Shown here: positions 12,637 to 22,994 of the stretch, one piece after another
Layout: the number at the start of each line of letters is the position of its first letter
How positions within the stretch are numbered: the stretch's first letter is position 1
Assembly: GCF_006715005.1 (NCBI RefSeq)
Contig: NZ_VFMJ01000001.1
Location: 3,782,001 to 3,846,000, forward strand
Direction of reading: 5' to 3'
DNA: 64,000 nt
Origin: Serratia marcescens
GTDB taxonomy: Bacteria; Pseudomonadota; Gammaproteobacteria; Enterobacterales; Enterobacteriaceae
Translations under genes and position numbers: made by a program
The notes under the pieces: generated by a model
The model's database searches: none
The model's input: only the letters and a program-made list of their open reading frames with translations
What the model was told of the DNA's origin: nothing

Positions 12637-13018
12637 GTTGGCATTATCTCATCGTTTGTGCATGAACTTTTGGCATTGTTCAACCATGCCCTACCCTGAT
12701 AATAACATGCGCCAAGCCCGGTGCAAGGCTGGAAAACCGCGGCGCGCAAGCATCTGTTTTATCCTTGGGCGAGCAACCGTTTACGCCGATATCTTTCGCC
12801 ATAACCGAACGGATGGAAAGGCAATAACGTGCTATTGTCCGAATAAATTATGTTAAATTCGAAAAAATTGATGCAATTCGTCCGCTAATCTGCGAAAAAT
12901 CTTAATCGACTGACGCCGGACCGATTCCAGCTAAGCTCTTGTAAAAATAGGCCAATGTTTTTCACCTGCGGTGGATGCTGCAAGGTGCGCATTAAATTTC
13001 GATAAAAGGAGGGATCCC
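12637..13018. other. Divergent talB/yaaJ intergenic region
   Basis: A 382-nt region between divergent genes, with an AT-rich centre around 12835-12900 where promoters for both genes would be expected. I could not assign -35/-10 pairs with confidence. An in-frame upstream extension of yaaJ (from 12971) is rejected because the ribosome binding site points to 13019. Confidence 0.5.
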
Positions 13019-14455
13019 TTGACGGACCTGATGAACTTTATAAACAACATTTTGTGGGGGTCGGTGCTGATTTATCTGCTGCTCGGCACCGGCATCTACT
13101 TCACGTTGCGCACCCGTTTTATCCAGCTCCGCCACTTCAGCCACATGTTCTCGGTGTTGAAAAACAGCAATAAAAGCGACAGCGCCGGCATCTCCTCTTT
13201 CCAGGCGCTGTGCACTACGCTGGCGGCGCGCGTCGGCACCGGCAACCTGACCGGCGTCGCCATCGCCCTGACCGCCGGCGGCCCCGGCGCCATCTTCTGG
13301 ATGTGGGTGGTGGCGTTTATCGGCATGGCCACCTCCTTTGTGGAAAGCTCGCTGGCTCAGCTCTACAAAACCAAAGACGATAACGGCAACTACCGCGGCG
13401 GCCCGGCCTACTACATGGAAAAGGGCCTCGGCATGCGCTGGATGGGCGTGCTGTTCTCCATCTTCCTGATCATCGCGTTCGGCCTGGTATTCAACGCCGT
13501 GCAGGCCAACTCCATCGCCCAGGCCTCCGCCGTCGCCTTCCATTTGCAGCCGCTGCACGTCGGCATCGGCCTGGTGTTGCTGAGCGGCGTGGTGATCTTC
13601 GGCGGCATCCGTTCCATCGCCAAAGTGGCCGAGCTGGTGGTACCGCTGATGGCGGGCGCCTACTTGCTGCTGGCTCTCTGGGTGATTGGCCATAACATCG
13701 AACATATGCCGGCGATCCTGGCGCTGATTTTCAAAAGCGCCTTCGGCCTGCAGGAAGCCGCGGCCGGTGCCGTCGGTTACGGCATCTCCCAGGCGATGAC
13801 CCAGGGCGTGCAGCGTGGCCTGTTCTCCAACGAAGCCGGCATGGGCTCGGCGCCCAACGCGGCGGCGTCCGCCTCGCCTTATCCGCCCCATCCGGCTTCG
13901 CAAGGCTATGTGCAAATGCTCGGGGTGTTTATCGATACCATCGTCATCTGCAGCGCCACTGCGGCGATCATCCTCTCTTCCGGCATACTCGATCAGCCGA
14001 CCGACAGCATCAGCGGCATCGATCTGACGCAGCGCGCGCTGTCGACCGCCGTCGGCAGCTGGGGGGCACCGTTCGTCGCCATCGCCATCTTCTTCTTCGC
14101 CTTCACCTCGATCATCGCCAACTATGCCTATGCCGAGAGCAACCTGGTGTTCCTCGAGCACAACCACCCGGGCGGCCTGCTGATTTTCCGCTGCGTGGCG
14201 CTGGGCATGGTGATGTTCGGCGCGCTGGCGGAGCTGCCGCTGGTGTGGAAAATGGCAGATACCTCCATGGCCCTGATGGCGATCACCAACCTGACGGCGA
14301 TCCTGCTGCTGTCGCGGGTGGCGCTGAAACTGGCCGACGACTACCATCGCCAACGCCGCCTGGGCAAGCTGCCAACCTTCGACGCCACCCGTTATCCGGA
14401 GCTGAAGTCGCAGCTGGAGCCGGGCGTGTGGGACGACCAAAAGCCGCCGCGCTGA
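13019..14455 (+). CDS. yaaJ: Sodium:alanine/glycine symporter family protein (AGCS)
   Basis: Inner-membrane amino acid:cation symporter, probably importing alanine or glycine with Na+. The TTG at 13019 is chosen as start because a perfect AAGGAGGG (13006-13013) ends 5 nt before it; the in-frame ATG at 13031 is too far. This gives 478 residues against about 476 in E. coli YaaJ. Conserved blocks include [18 protein letters not shown] near 63-80 and [17 protein letters not shown] near 265. About eleven membrane helices are expected. It lies in the E. coli-like order talB-yaaJ-yaaA. Confidence 0.93.
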   Translation: MTDLMNFINNILWGSVLIYLLLGTGIYFTLRTRFIQLRHFSHMFSVLKNSNKSDSAGISSFQALCTTLAARVGTGNLTGVAIALTAGGPGAIFWMWVVAFIGMATSFVESSLAQLYKTKDDNGNYRGGPAYYMEKGLGMRWMGVLFSIFLIIAFGLVFNAVQANSIAQASAVAFHLQPLHVGIGLVLLSGVVIFGGIRSIAKVAELVVPLMAGAYLLLALWVIGHNIEHMPAILALIFKSAFGLQEAAAGAVGYGISQAMTQGVQRGLFSNEAGMGSAPNAAASASPYPPHPASQGYVQMLGVFIDTIVICSATAAIILSSGILDQPTDSISGIDLTQRALSTAVGSWGAPFVAIAIFFFAFTSIIANYAYAESNLVFLEHNHPGGLLIFRCVALGMVMFGALAELPLVWKMADTSMALMAITNLTAILLLSRVALKLADDYHRQRRLGKLPTFDATRYPELKSQLEPGVWDDQKPPR

Positions 14456-14561
14456 GTTTTCCGGGGCGCCTGCGATACGCGCCCCGGCCTATTGGACCGA
14501 TTGCCCCTTTTTCCCGCGCTTTTTGCTACAGTATCCGAACTTGGATAAACAGGATCTGGCC

Positions 14562-15338
14562 ATGCTCGTTATTATTTCCCCTGCAAAAACTCTCGATTAC
14601 GAAAGCCCGCTGGCGACAGAACGCTTCACGCAGCCCGAACTGCTGGACAAGTCGAAACAGCTGATCAAAATTTGCCGCGAGCTGACGCCGGCGCAAATCG
14701 CCAGCCTGATGAGCATCAGCGACAAGCTGGCCGGGCTGAACGCCGCGCGCTTTAGCGAGTGGCAGCCGAAATTTACCCCGGACAATGCCCGTCAGGCGCT
14801 GCTGGCGTTCAAGGGAGACGTTTACACCGGCCTGCAGGCGCAGGATTTCAACGAAGCCGATTTCGACTTCGCCCAGCAGCATCTGCGCATGCTGTCCGGC
14901 CTGTATGGCGTGCTGCGCCCGCTCGATCTGATGATGCCGTACCGGCTGGAGATGGGCATCAAGCTGGAAAACCCGAAAGGCAAAGACCTGTACAGCTTCT
15001 GGGGCGATAAAATCACCCAGAAGCTCAACGAAGCGCTGGAGCAGCAGGGCGACGACGTGGTGGTCAATCTGGCGTCCGACGAGTATTTCAAGGCGGTGAA
15101 GCCGGCCAAACTGCACGGCGCGCTGATCAAACCGGTGTTCCTCGACGAGAAGAACGGCAAGTACAAGGTCATCAGCTTCTACGCCAAGAAAGCGCGCGGG
15201 TTGATGAGCCGCTTTATCATCAAAAATCGCCTGACGCGCAGCGAACAGCTGGTGGACTTCAACCTGGAAGGCTACGCCTTCGACGAAGCCGCCTCGCAGG
15301 GTAATGAACTGGTGTTCAAACGCCCGGAGCAGGCATAA
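14562..15338 (+). CDS. yaaA: Peroxide stress resistance protein YaaA (DUF328)
   Basis: In E. coli YaaA limits free intracellular iron during hydrogen peroxide stress under OxyR control. The ATG at 14562 gives 258 residues, the E. coli length, beginning [18 protein letters not shown]. Conserved blocks are [22 protein letters not shown] and [13 protein letters not shown]. The enzymatic activity of the family is uncertain. It is 106 nt downstream of yaaJ on the same strand and ends in a terminator shared with thrC. Confidence 0.96.
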   Translation: MLVIISPAKTLDYESPLATERFTQPELLDKSKQLIKICRELTPAQIASLMSISDKLAGLNAARFSEWQPKFTPDNARQALLAFKGDVYTGLQAQDFNEADFDFAQQHLRMLSGLYGVLRPLDLMMPYRLEMGIKLENPKGKDLYSFWGDKITQKLNEALEQQGDDVVVNLASDEYFKAVKPAKLHGALIKPVFLDEKNGKYKVISFYAKKARGLMSRFIIKNRLTRSEQLVDFNLEGYAFDEAASQGNELVFKRPEQA

Positions 15339-15364
15339 AAAAAGCCGTCGCAAGACGGCTTTTC
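15339..15364. terminator. Bidirectional terminator between yaaA and thrC
   Basis: Stem AAAGCCGTC/GACGGCTTT around a GCAA tetraloop with A-run on one side and T-run on the other; it serves convergent yaaA and thrABC. Confidence 0.92.
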
Positions 15365-15384
15365 GCATTCTAGCCTGCTGAACT

Positions 15385-16674
15385 TCAGGCCGGCAGTCCC
15401 ATCAGGAACTTGCGCAGCTCGCCGAAGCCGGCCGGGAGCGTGTGCGACAGCAGCGGCAGATCGGCCCGCAGCGCCAGCGCTTTCGGCAACGGCAGTTCCT
15501 GGCCGAGGATCGCTTCTACGCTCTCTTTAAACTTGGCCGGATGCGCGGTACCGAGGAACAGGCCAAACTCTCCGTCCTGCAGCTGATCGCGCAGCGCGCG
15601 ATAGGCAATGGCCGCATGCGGTTCTGAGATATAGCCCAGCTCGGCCAGTTCACGCATCGTTTCCCTGGTGGTCTCATCGCTGACCGCCGCGTGACCCAGC
15701 TCTTTCAGCTGCCAGACCTTACGACGGAACAGCTCTTCCACGCGCGGCCAGTTGTTTGGCTGGCTGACGTCCATAGCGTTGGACAGCGTCGCGACCGTGG
15801 CGTGCGGCTGCCACTGGCCGTTGGTCAGGAAGCGCGGCACGGTGTCGTTGGCGTTGGTGGCGGCGATGAAGCGCTTCACCGGCAACCCCAGCGACTTGGC
15901 CAGCAGCCCGGCGGTCAGATCGCCGAAGTTGCCGCTCGGCACCGAAATGACCAGCTGATTGCGCGCTTCCTGCGGCAGCTGCGCCACCGCTTCGAAGTAG
16001 TAACAGATCTGCGCCAGCAAGCGGCTGATGTTGATCGAGTTGGCCGAGTTCAGGTGCAGCGCATCTTTCAACTCCTGATCGTCGAACGCCTGCTTCACCA
16101 GCGCCTGACAGGCGTCGAAGTCGCCGTCGATCGCCACGGTGTGAATGTTGCCGCCCAAGGTACAGAACAGTTTCTCTTGCAACGGGCTGATTTTGCCCTG
16201 CGGGTAGAGGATCACCACCCGGACGTTTTTCAGGCCGTAGAAGGCGTGCGCCACGGCGGCGCCGGTGTCACCGGAGGTGGCGGTCAAAATGGTCACCGGC
16301 TGATCGCCGGCCACTTCCGCCAGCATCTGCGCCATAAAGCGGCCGCCGAAGTCTTTGAACGCCAGCGTCGGGCCGTGGAACAGCTCCAGGCAGGAGACGT
16401 CTTCCGTCACTTTCGCCACCGGCGCCGGGAACTCAAAGGCGGCCTGCACGCGTTTCTTCAGCGCCGCTTCCGGCACCTCTTCGCCGATAAAGGCCGACAG
16501 AATGCGGCTGCTGCGGGTGACAAAGTCCTGCTCCAGCAGCTGGTCGATCTCGGTCAGTTCGAACTCCGGCAGCTCCAGCGGGAAGAACAGCCCCTGCTGC
16601 TTGCCCAGGCCTTGTTTGATCGCCTGCGCGAAGCTGACCTGCTCGTTGTGATCCTTAAGGTTGTACAGTTTCAT
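15385..16674 (-). CDS. thrC: Threonine synthase
   Basis: PLP enzyme converting O-phosphohomoserine to threonine. It has 429 residues, the E. coli length. The PLP lysine is in the motif HGPTLAFKDFGGRFM near residue 107, and the phosphate-binding GNFGDLTAG motif is present near 248. It starts 3 nt after the thrB stop, so the two are translationally linked, and it is the last gene of thrLABC. Confidence 0.98.
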   Translation of the reverse strand: MKLYNLKDHNEQVSFAQAIKQGLGKQQGLFFPLELPEFELTEIDQLLEQDFVTRSSRILSAFIGEEVPEAALKKRVQAAFEFPAPVAKVTEDVSCLELFHGPTLAFKDFGGRFMAQMLAEVAGDQPVTILTATSGDTGAAVAHAFYGLKNVRVVILYPQGKISPLQEKLFCTLGGNIHTVAIDGDFDACQALVKQAFDDQELKDALHLNSANSINISRLLAQICYYFEAVAQLPQEARNQLVISVPSGNFGDLTAGLLAKSLGLPVKRFIAATNANDTVPRFLTNGQWQPHATVATLSNAMDVSQPNNWPRVEELFRRKVWQLKELGHAAVSDETTRETMRELAELGYISEPHAAIAYRALRDQLQDGEFGLFLGTAHPAKFKESVEAILGQELPLPKALALRADLPLLSHTLPAGFGELRKFLMGLPA

Positions 16675-16677
16675 GCG

Positions 16678-17607
16678 TTATCCCAGTAGTCGAGCGCCTG
16701 CGGTATCCAGACGGCAAATATGAACAAAACCTTCGTCGTTTTGCAGATAGTGTTGTTGCAGCCAGGCGGCCATGCGTTGCGCGGTGGCGCCGTCGTTGCA
16801 GACGGCGAACAGCGTCGGGCCGGAACCGGAGATGCCGCAGGCCAGCGCGCCGATCTCCTGCGCCGCCTTGCGCGCTTCGGCGAAGCCCGGCAGCAGACGG
16901 GTGCGGTACGGTTCGGCGATCACGTCCTGCATCAATTTGGCGGCCAGCTGCGGCTGCCGGGTGTGGCAGGCATGGATAAAGCCGGCCAGATAGCGGCCGT
17001 GGCTGATGCAATCCTGACGACGGTATTGGGCGGGTAAAATGGCGCGCGCTTCGGCGGTAGAGACCTTGATACCCGGATAGGCCATGACCCACAGCCAATC
17101 GTCGAAGCACGGCACCTCCTGGCTGATGATGCCTTCTTCTTCCAGCATCAACTGCAGGCCGCCCAAATAGCATGGCGCCACGTTGTCGTAATGCACGCTG
17201 CCGGAAATGCGCCCTTCCAGCTCGCCCATCAGGCCGAGCAGCGTCATCTTATCCAGCGGGCGATCGCAAAATTCGTTCATCGCCATCAGCCCGGCCACCA
17301 CCGAACAGGCGCTGGAACCCAGCCCCGAACCGATCGGCATGTTCTTTTCCAACCGCATCGCCACCGGCACTTCGCGGCCGATCTCCTGGCAGAAGCGCTC
17401 CCAGCATTGATAAACGATGTTCTCTTTCGGCTCGGCCGGCAGCTTGCTGACGAAGCGCCCGGCATTTTGCAAACTGAACGTCTCGGCGGCTTCGACGCTG
17501 ACGCAGTCGCCCAGCAGCGTGCCGTCGATCGGCGAAACCGCCGCGCCCAGTACATCGAAACCGACGCTGACGTTACCGATCGAGGCCGGTGCATACACCT
17601 TAACCAT
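16678..17607 (-). CDS. thrB: Homoserine kinase
   Basis: GHMP-family kinase phosphorylating homoserine. The ATG at 17607 gives 309 residues starting [18 protein letters not shown]. The ATP-binding PxxxGLGSSAC motif is present ([15 protein letters not shown] near 90) and the third GHMP motif is [13 protein letters not shown]. The start codon follows the thrA stop by one nucleotide, the tight thrA-thrB spacing seen in relatives. Confidence 0.98.
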   Translation of the reverse strand: MVKVYAPASIGNVSVGFDVLGAAVSPIDGTLLGDCVSVEAAETFSLQNAGRFVSKLPAEPKENIVYQCWERFCQEIGREVPVAMRLEKNMPIGSGLGSSACSVVAGLMAMNEFCDRPLDKMTLLGLMGELEGRISGSVHYDNVAPCYLGGLQLMLEEEGIISQEVPCFDDWLWVMAYPGIKVSTAEARAILPAQYRRQDCISHGRYLAGFIHACHTRQPQLAAKLMQDVIAEPYRTRLLPGFAEARKAAQEIGALACGISGSGPTLFAVCNDGATAQRMAAWLQQHYLQNDEGFVHICRLDTAGARLLG

Positions 17608-17608
17608 A

Positions 17609-20068
17609 TTAAACTCCCAACTTCCATGACAGTGTGCGCAGCAGATCGGCGAACACACCCGCTGCGGTCACATCGTTACCGGCGCCGTAGCCGCGCAGCA
17701 CCAGCGGCAGCGGCTGATAGTAGCGGCTGTAGAAGGCCAGCGCGTTCTCGCCGTTCTTCACTTTATACAACGGATCGTTGCCGTCCACCGCCTCGATGCG
17801 CACCTTGCAGCGCCCTTCGTCGATCAGGCCGACATAGCGCAGCACCTTGCCTTGTTCGGCGGCGTTGGCCACGTTGCGCGCGAATTCTTTATCCAGCTCC
17901 GGCAGCCGCGCCAGGAACGGCTCCACGTCGCCCGACGCGTCGAAGGACGGCGGCAGCACCGGCTCGACCTCGATATCGCTCAGCTCCAGTTTATAACCGG
18001 CCTCGCGCGCCAGGATCAGCAGCTTGCGCGCCACGTCCATACCGGACAGATCGTCGCGCGGATCCGGCTCGGTGTAGCCGTTGGCCCGGGCCTGCAGGGT
18101 CGCCGCCGACAGCGACAGCCCTTCGTCCAGCTTGCCGAAGATAAAGGACAGCGACCCGGACAGGATGCCGGAGAAGCGCACCAGCTCATCGCCGGCGTTC
18201 AGCAGGTTTTGCAGGTTCTCAATCACCGGCAGACCGGCGCCAACGTTGGTGTCATAGAGGAACTTGCGGTGCGAACCGGCAGCGGCCGCGCGCAGTTGCT
18301 GATAATAGTTCATCGACGAGGTGTTGGCCTTTTTGTTCGGCGTCACCACGTGGAAACCGTCCGCCAGGAAGTCCACGTATTGATCGGCCACCGCCTGGCT
18401 GGAGGTACAGTCGACGATCACCGGGTTCAGCAGGTGATACTCCTTCACCAGCCGGATCAGGCGGCCGAGATTGAACGGCTCCTGCGCGCCGGCCAGCTCG
18501 TCGCGCCAGCTGTCCAGCGCGATGCCGTGCACGTTGGTCAGCATCACGCGCGAGTTGGCGATGCCGCACACCCGCAGGTCGATATGTTTTTGCTTCAGCC
18601 ACGGCTGCTGGCGGTAGACTTGCTCGATCAGCGCCCCGCCGACACCGCCGACGCCGATGACGAACACTTCGATCACCTGATCGGTGTTGAACAGCATCTG
18701 GTGGCTGACGCGCACGCCGGTGGTGGCGGAATCATTGCTGACCACCACCGAAATTGAACGCTCGGAAGAGCCCTGGGCGATAGCGACGATATTGATGTTG
18801 GCGCGCGCCAGCGCGGAGAAGAAGCGCGCGGAGATGCCACGCAGGGTCCGCATGCCGTCACCGACCACCGAGATAATCGCCAGGCGTTCCATGACGTCCA
18901 GCGGATCCAGCACGCCGTCTTTCAACTCCAGATAGAACTCCTCCTCCAGCGCACGGCGGGCGCGCTGCAGTTCGCCCTGCGGCACGCAGAAGCTGATGCT
19001 GTATTCAGAAGAGGACTGGGTGATCAACACCACCGAAATGCCGGCGCGCGACATCACGGCGAACACCCGCGCGGCCATGCCGACCATGCCTTTCATGCCC
19101 GGGCCGGAGACGTTGATCATCGCCATGTTGTTCAGGTTGGTGATGCCTTTCACCGGCATCGCGTCATCGGTGCTGTCTTTGCCGATCAGCGTGCCGGGGG
19201 CCTGCGGGTTGGAGGTGTTTTTAATCAGGCAAGGGATTTGGAACTGGGCAATCGGCGTGATGGTGCGAGGGTGCAGCACTTTGGCGCCGAAATAGGAGAG
19301 TTCCATCGCCTCCTGGTACGACATCGATTTCAGCAGCCTGGCGTCCGGCACGGTGCGCGGATCGCAGGTATACACGCCGTCGACGTCGGTCCAGATCTCG
19401 CAACAGTCGGCGCGCAGGCAGGCGGCCAGCACGGCGGCGGAATAGTCGGAGCCGTTACGGCCCAACACCACCAGCTCGCCCTTGTCGTTACCGGCGGTGA
19501 AACCGGCCATCAGCACGATGTGGTCGGCCGGGATCGCCGCTGCGGCGATGCGCAGCGTGGACTCGGCGATGTCCACGGTGGACTCCAGGTAGTGACCCTG
19601 CGCCAGCAGTTTCTCCACCGGGTTGATCACCGTGACCGGGTAGCCCTTGGCGCGGAATACCCCTTCCATGATGGCGATGGAGAGCTTTTCGCCGCGGCAG
19701 ATGATCGCCGCGTTCACGCTGTCCGGGCACTGCCCCAGCAGCGAGACGCCGTGCAGCACCTGCTTGAGCTGCGCGAATTCCTGATCGACGACGCCCTTCA
19801 GGCGATCGTACTCAAAGCCCGGCAGCGCCTGCGCCAGGCCGCTCAGCAGATCGGCAAAGATCCGCTCGGCGTCGCTGATATTCGGCAGAATGTCCTGGCC
19901 CGCCACCGTTTTGTCGATCATCGCCACCAGATGGTTGGTGATCTTTGCGGGGGCGGACAAGACCGTGGCTACCTGTCCCTGACGCGCGTTACTCTCCATG
20001 ATGTCGGCGACGCGCAGAAAACGTTCTGCATTCGCCACCGAGGTTCCGCCAAATTTCAGCACTCGCAT
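17609..20068 (-). CDS. thrA: Bifunctional aspartate kinase I / homoserine dehydrogenase I
   Basis: Catalyses the first and third steps from aspartate to threonine and is feedback-inhibited by threonine. It has 819 residues. The N-terminal kinase opens [18 protein letters not shown]; two ACT-type regulatory segments lie around 310-460; the dehydrogenase half begins near 465 with the nucleotide-binding [14 protein letters not shown] motif and carries the catalytic-region GAGLPVI. It is preceded by the thrL leader and attenuator. Confidence 0.99.
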   Translation of the reverse strand: MRVLKFGGTSVANAERFLRVADIMESNARQGQVATVLSAPAKITNHLVAMIDKTVAGQDILPNISDAERIFADLLSGLAQALPGFEYDRLKGVVDQEFAQLKQVLHGVSLLGQCPDSVNAAIICRGEKLSIAIMEGVFRAKGYPVTVINPVEKLLAQGHYLESTVDIAESTLRIAAAAIPADHIVLMAGFTAGNDKGELVVLGRNGSDYSAAVLAACLRADCCEIWTDVDGVYTCDPRTVPDARLLKSMSYQEAMELSYFGAKVLHPRTITPIAQFQIPCLIKNTSNPQAPGTLIGKDSTDDAMPVKGITNLNNMAMINVSGPGMKGMVGMAARVFAVMSRAGISVVLITQSSSEYSISFCVPQGELQRARRALEEEFYLELKDGVLDPLDVMERLAIISVVGDGMRTLRGISARFFSALARANINIVAIAQGSSERSISVVVSNDSATTGVRVSHQMLFNTDQVIEVFVIGVGGVGGALIEQVYRQQPWLKQKHIDLRVCGIANSRVMLTNVHGIALDSWRDELAGAQEPFNLGRLIRLVKEYHLLNPVIVDCTSSQAVADQYVDFLADGFHVVTPNKKANTSSMNYYQQLRAAAAGSHRKFLYDTNVGAGLPVIENLQNLLNAGDELVRFSGILSGSLSFIFGKLDEGLSLSAATLQARANGYTEPDPRDDLSGMDVARKLLILAREAGYKLELSDIEVEPVLPPSFDASGDVEPFLARLPELDKEFARNVANAAEQGKVLRYVGLIDEGRCKVRIEAVDGNDPLYKVKNGENALAFYSRYYQPLPLVLRGYGAGNDVTAAGVFADLLRTLSWKLGV

Positions 20069-20092
20069 GTGTGATCTCTCCGAATTTAAGCC

Positions 20093-20131
20093 GAAAAAAA
20101 AGCCCGCACTGATTAGGTGCGGGCTTTTTTC
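20093..20131 (-). terminator. thr operon attenuator terminator
   Basis: Strong hairpin (AGCCCGCAC/GTGCGGGCT, 7-nt loop) followed on the minus strand by a T-run. It lies between thrL and thrA, 25 nt before the thrA start. Ribosome stalling in the Thr/Ile-rich leader should prevent this hairpin from forming. Confidence 0.92.
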
Positions 20132-20148
20132 TGTGTTTCCTGTGCGCG

Positions 20149-20217
20149 TCAGCCCGCCCCGTTACCTGTGGTATCGGTGGTGGTAATAATTGTGGTAGTC
20201 AGGCTGATATTGCGCAT
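20149..20217 (-). CDS. thrL: thr operon leader peptide
   Basis: A 22-codon peptide on the minus strand, [18 protein letters not shown] followed by NGAG, in which 8 residues are Thr and 3 are Ile. The E. coli ThrL also ends GNGAG. An in-frame ATG at 20235 would add six residues; the 20217 start is preferred because it matches the E. coli length. Its role is to sense charged tRNA-Thr and tRNA-Ile so that the downstream attenuator is controlled. It is too short for ordinary gene finders. Confidence 0.92.
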   Translation of the reverse strand: MRNISLTTTIITTTDTTGNGAG

Positions 20218-20256
20218 GTTGTCTGTCTGTCTCATGAAATACTCTGTCCCCTCTAT

Positions 20257-20285
20257 TGGTTAAAGCAATCGCTATCCCAAGTCAA
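20257..20285 (-). promoter_or_regulatory. thr operon promoter
   Basis: On the minus strand -35 TTGACT (20280-20285) and -10 TAACCA (20257-20262) are separated by 17 bp. From memory these are the same two hexamers as in the E. coli thr promoter. Confidence 0.82.
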
Positions 20286-20429
20286 ACGATTTCTTTTTTT
20301 TGCTTATTTTCCGTTCAGCGGCGGTAATGCGCGATGCAACAGGTGAAAAGCAAAACAACAGAACAAAAAAACAAATTAAAGCCTACTTACCAGTTGATTA
20401 CGCTGGGTAACTGCTTGATGAAGCCGCTA

Positions 20430-21116
20430 TCACTTGGCGAGTTTTTTTTCGATGTCGTGCAGCAACGTATGCAACATCGCCGTATCTCGCTGTTGCAACG
20501 CCCCGAGGCGCTGGTGCAGCCAGTCGCGCAATTTTTGGTCATCGCCGACATCCAAGGTGTCCAACAAGGCATCGGCGCGGTGGCGCAGCGCTCTGAGCTG
20601 CCCTTCAGAGGCCGCCGTTTCCTGCGGCGTGCTGACGCCCATCAAGCTCGCCAACTGGTAGCAGTAAACCATGACCGCCTGGCCCAGGTTAAGCGACGGA
20701 TAGTCCGCCTGCATCGGCACCCCTGTCAGCAAATCCGCCAGCGCCAGCTCTTCGTTGGTCAGGCCGGAATCCTCGCGACCGAACACCAGCGCAGTCTGAC
20801 CGACCCATTGCCGGCGCTCGCTCAACTGCTCCAGCAGCTCAGGCGGCGTGCAGTAGTAGTGAAAGCGCGCGCGGCTGCGGGCGGTGGTAGCAACGGTGAA
20901 GTCGACATCCGCCAACGCCTGCTCCAGCGTGGAGAACGTTTGCACGCCGTCGAGGATCTCGCCGGCCCCGTGCGCGACCCAACGCGCAGCCGGCTGCAGG
21001 TGCGCCTCGCTGTCGACGATGCGCAGCGACGTGAAGCCCATGGTTTTCATCGCGCGCGCCGCCGCGCCGACATTTTCCGGCCGCGCCGGAGCCACTAAAA
21101 CAATATGAAGCTGCAT
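20430..21116 (-). CDS. lasT: SpoU/TrmJ-type RNA 2'-O-methyltransferase family protein
   Basis: A SPOUT-fold methyltransferase homologous to E. coli YjtD/LasT. The ATG at 21116 gives 228 residues, as in E. coli. The N-terminal VLVAPARPENVGAAARAMK and the cofactor-binding knot motifs ALVFGREDSGLTNEEL and YPSLNLGQAVMVYCYQLA are clear. The RNA substrate is not established from the sequence; the closest characterised relative is TrmJ, which modifies tRNA position 32. It lies next to thrL as in E. coli. Confidence 0.9.
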   Translation of the reverse strand: MQLHIVLVAPARPENVGAAARAMKTMGFTSLRIVDSEAHLQPAARWVAHGAGEILDGVQTFSTLEQALADVDFTVATTARSRARFHYYCTPPELLEQLSERRQWVGQTALVFGREDSGLTNEELALADLLTGVPMQADYPSLNLGQAVMVYCYQLASLMGVSTPQETAASEGQLRALRHRADALLDTLDVGDDQKLRDWLHQRLGALQQRDTAMLHTLLHDIEKKLAK

Positions 21117-21448
21117 CACTCTTCCACCGAATGCGGGTCTGCGTTTTTGACGGTGACGCAGCGCCCGCTTATATTTACAATTGCGCAACAATAAACGCGT
21201 TAATAGCAACAAACAAGATTAAACGGCTCGTTGAGCTAATAAACCCGTCGTAATAGTCATTATTCCTGCTTATGTTTTACTGCATTTATTTATCAATGAG
21301 TTAAAACAACGCCATGATCAATAAGCGAATAATTGTATCCTATCGGGCCGGATAATGCTGAATCGTTCACAGAATTTGACGTTCTGTGACTTAAACTGGC
21401 ATTTCTGTAAGTGTTTTTCACAAATCTGTTAACGTGCTACAATTGAAT

Positions 21449-21462
21449 TTGATATATGTCAA
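21449..21462. promoter_or_regulatory. FNR box upstream of arcA
   Basis: TTGAT-ATAT-GTCAA matches the FNR consensus TTGAT-N4-ATCAA at 9 of 10 positions. E. coli arcA is activated by FNR in anaerobiosis, so the site fits the gene. It lies about 285 nt from the arcA start, implying a long 5' leader if used. Confidence 0.75.
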
Positions 21463-21581
21463 CAAAGCGTAGTTTTGTTGGGTGATGAATTCGGCACGCG
21501 CTGTTATATTGCTGTTAATGGGGTTAGGATATGCGCCAATTTGGCCCCCCAGGGGTTGTAGGGAACAGCATCCCCACCAGG

Positions 21582-21644
21582 CTAGCGATCTTGTTGACAT
21601 GAGATGGAAAGTGCATCAAGAACGAGTTTACGTACTTTAGTCAT
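21582..21644 (-). pseudogene. yjjY-like frame, broken
   Basis: A 20-codon frame MTKVRKLVLDALSISCQQDR on the minus strand matches the start of the E. coli 46-residue YjjY (MTKVRNCVLDALSI) as I remember it. One extra nucleotide near 21600 shifts the frame, so the downstream similarity (IASLVGMLFP against IISLVVGTFP) is out of frame. It occupies the place and orientation of E. coli yjjY. Either the gene is decayed or the conservation is regulatory DNA and never coding. Confidence 0.5.
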
Positions 21645-21745
21645 TTGCTGAGAGGGAACGTGGCGCTATCTCTGCCCTCCTCTAAGAAAACAGAGACTTC
21701 TGTACTTCCGATTTTCTATTTTGTTGGCAATTTTAGGTAGCAAAT

Positions 21746-22462
21746 ATGCAGACCCCGCACATTCTGATTGTCGAAGACGAGTTAGTCACTCGTAACACCC
21801 TGAAGAGCATTTTCGAGGCGGAAGGCTACATTGTTCATGAAGCCAATGATGGTGCAGAGATGCACAATATCCTGTCTGAAAATGATATCAATCTGGTCAT
21901 CATGGACATCAACCTGCCAGGCAAAAACGGCCTGCTGTTGGCGCGCGAACTGCGCGAACAGGCCAGCGTCGCCTTGATGTTCCTGACCGGTCGCGATAAC
22001 GAAGTGGATAAAATCCTCGGCCTGGAAATCGGCGCCGACGATTACATCACCAAACCGTTCAACCCGCGTGAGCTGACCATCCGCGCACGCAACCTGCTGT
22101 CGCGTACCATGAACCTGGGCAGCCTCGGCGAAGAGCGCCGTCTGGTCGAGAGCTACAAGTTCAACGGTTGGGAGCTGGACATCAACAGCCGCTCGCTGAT
22201 CAGCCCGGCCGGCGAACAATACAAGCTGCCGCGCAGCGAATTCCGCGCCATGCTGCACTTCTGCGAAAACCCGGGCAAGATCCAGTCCCGCGGCGAACTG
22301 CTGAAGAAAATGACCGGCCGCGAACTGAAGCCGCACGATCGTACCGTGGACGTCACCATCCGTCGCATTCGCAAACACTTCGAATCGACGCCGGACACGC
22401 CGGAAATCATCGCCACCATTCACGGCGAAGGCTACCGCTTCTGCGGCGATCTGGAAGAGTAA
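21746..22462 (+). CDS. arcA: Aerobic respiration control response regulator ArcA
   Basis: OmpR-family regulator phosphorylated by ArcB; it represses respiratory genes under low oxygen. It has 238 residues. The receiver domain shows the phosphoacceptor Asp in [12 protein letters not shown] (near residue 54), Thr in MFLTGRDNE and Lys in [12 protein letters not shown]. The C-terminal winged helix includes [15 protein letters not shown]. Known partner arcB is elsewhere. The shared terminator with creA follows. Confidence 0.99.
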   Translation: MQTPHILIVEDELVTRNTLKSIFEAEGYIVHEANDGAEMHNILSENDINLVIMDINLPGKNGLLLARELREQASVALMFLTGRDNEVDKILGLEIGADDYITKPFNPRELTIRARNLLSRTMNLGSLGEERRLVESYKFNGWELDINSRSLISPAGEQYKLPRSEFRAMLHFCENPGKIQSRGELLKKMTGRELKPHDRTVDVTIRRIRKHFESTPDTPEIIATIHGEGYRFCGDLEE

Positions 22463-22480
22463 TTCCGGCCTGCCGTCATG

Positions 22481-22514
22481 AAAACGGGGTTCAGCATGCT
22501 GAACCCCGTTTTTT
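22481..22514. terminator. Bidirectional terminator between arcA and creA
   Basis: A 14-bp perfect stem AACGGGGTTCAGCA/TGCTGAACCCCGTT, with A4 before and T8 after it. Confidence 0.93.
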
Positions 22515-22994
22515 TTATTTCGCCTCGGCCCACGGCATGATCGGCACCGCGCTCAGCGCATTCTTCGGTGAGCCGTCGATCACCTTGTCAGAGTAGCTCA
22601 GGTAAATCAGCGAATTGCGCTTGGCGTCGTAGAAGCGCACCACCTGCAGCTTCTTGAACACCAGCGAGGTGCGTTTCTGGAACACCACATCGCCTTCCGC
22701 CTTGCCGTTTTTGATCTTGTCGCTCAGCTCGATAGGCCCCACCTGTTGGCAGGAAATGGCCGCGTCGGCGGTGTCTTCCGCCAGCCCCAGGCCGCCTTTG
22801 ATGCCGCCGGTTTTGGCGCGGCTGATATAACAAGTTACATTTTTAACATCCGGATCGTCGAACGCCTCCACCACGATTTTGTGGTCCGGCCCCAACAATT
22901 TAAACACAGTATCAACGGAGCCCACCTGCTCCGCCTGCGCGCTGCCAACGCTTGCGCAAACCAAACCGAATAAAAATATCCAGCCTTTTTTCAT
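22515..22994 (-). CDS. creA: CreA family periplasmic protein
   Basis: A 159-residue protein with a Sec signal peptide ([21 protein letters not shown], cleavage after AQA at about residue 21) and the CreA body ([46 protein letters not shown]). Its function is unknown. In E. coli it heads creABCD; here creB, creC and creD are absent from the locus and the next gene is arcA. Confidence 0.93.
   Translation of the reverse strand: MKKGWIFLFGLVCASVGSAQAEQVGSVDTVFKLLGPDHKIVVEAFDDPDVKNVTCYISRAKTGGIKGGLGLAEDTADAAISCQQVGPIELSDKIKNGKAEGDVVFQKRTSLVFKKLQVVRFYDAKRNSLIYLSYSDKVIDGSPKNALSAVPIMPWAEAK

Larger units (their letters stand above)
21117..21745. other. Long divergent lasT/arcA control region
   Basis: A 629-nt AT-rich region. 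It holds an FNR box (21449-21462), yjjY-like conserved DNA (21582-21644 and onward), and the arcA leader. The last 30 nt before the arcA ATG resemble the E. coli arcA leader, suggesting strong conservation of the 5' end of the message. Confidence 0.7.

Noticed and set aside
12992-14440. 482-codon minus-strand frame opposite yaaJ
   Set aside because: Low-complexity, rich in His, Gln, Arg and Gly; explained as the shadow of the membrane-protein gene.
21418-21600. 60-codon minus-strand frame upstream of arcA
   Set aside because: Not in the frame of the yjjY similarity, no ribosome binding site; the region holds the FNR box and leader.
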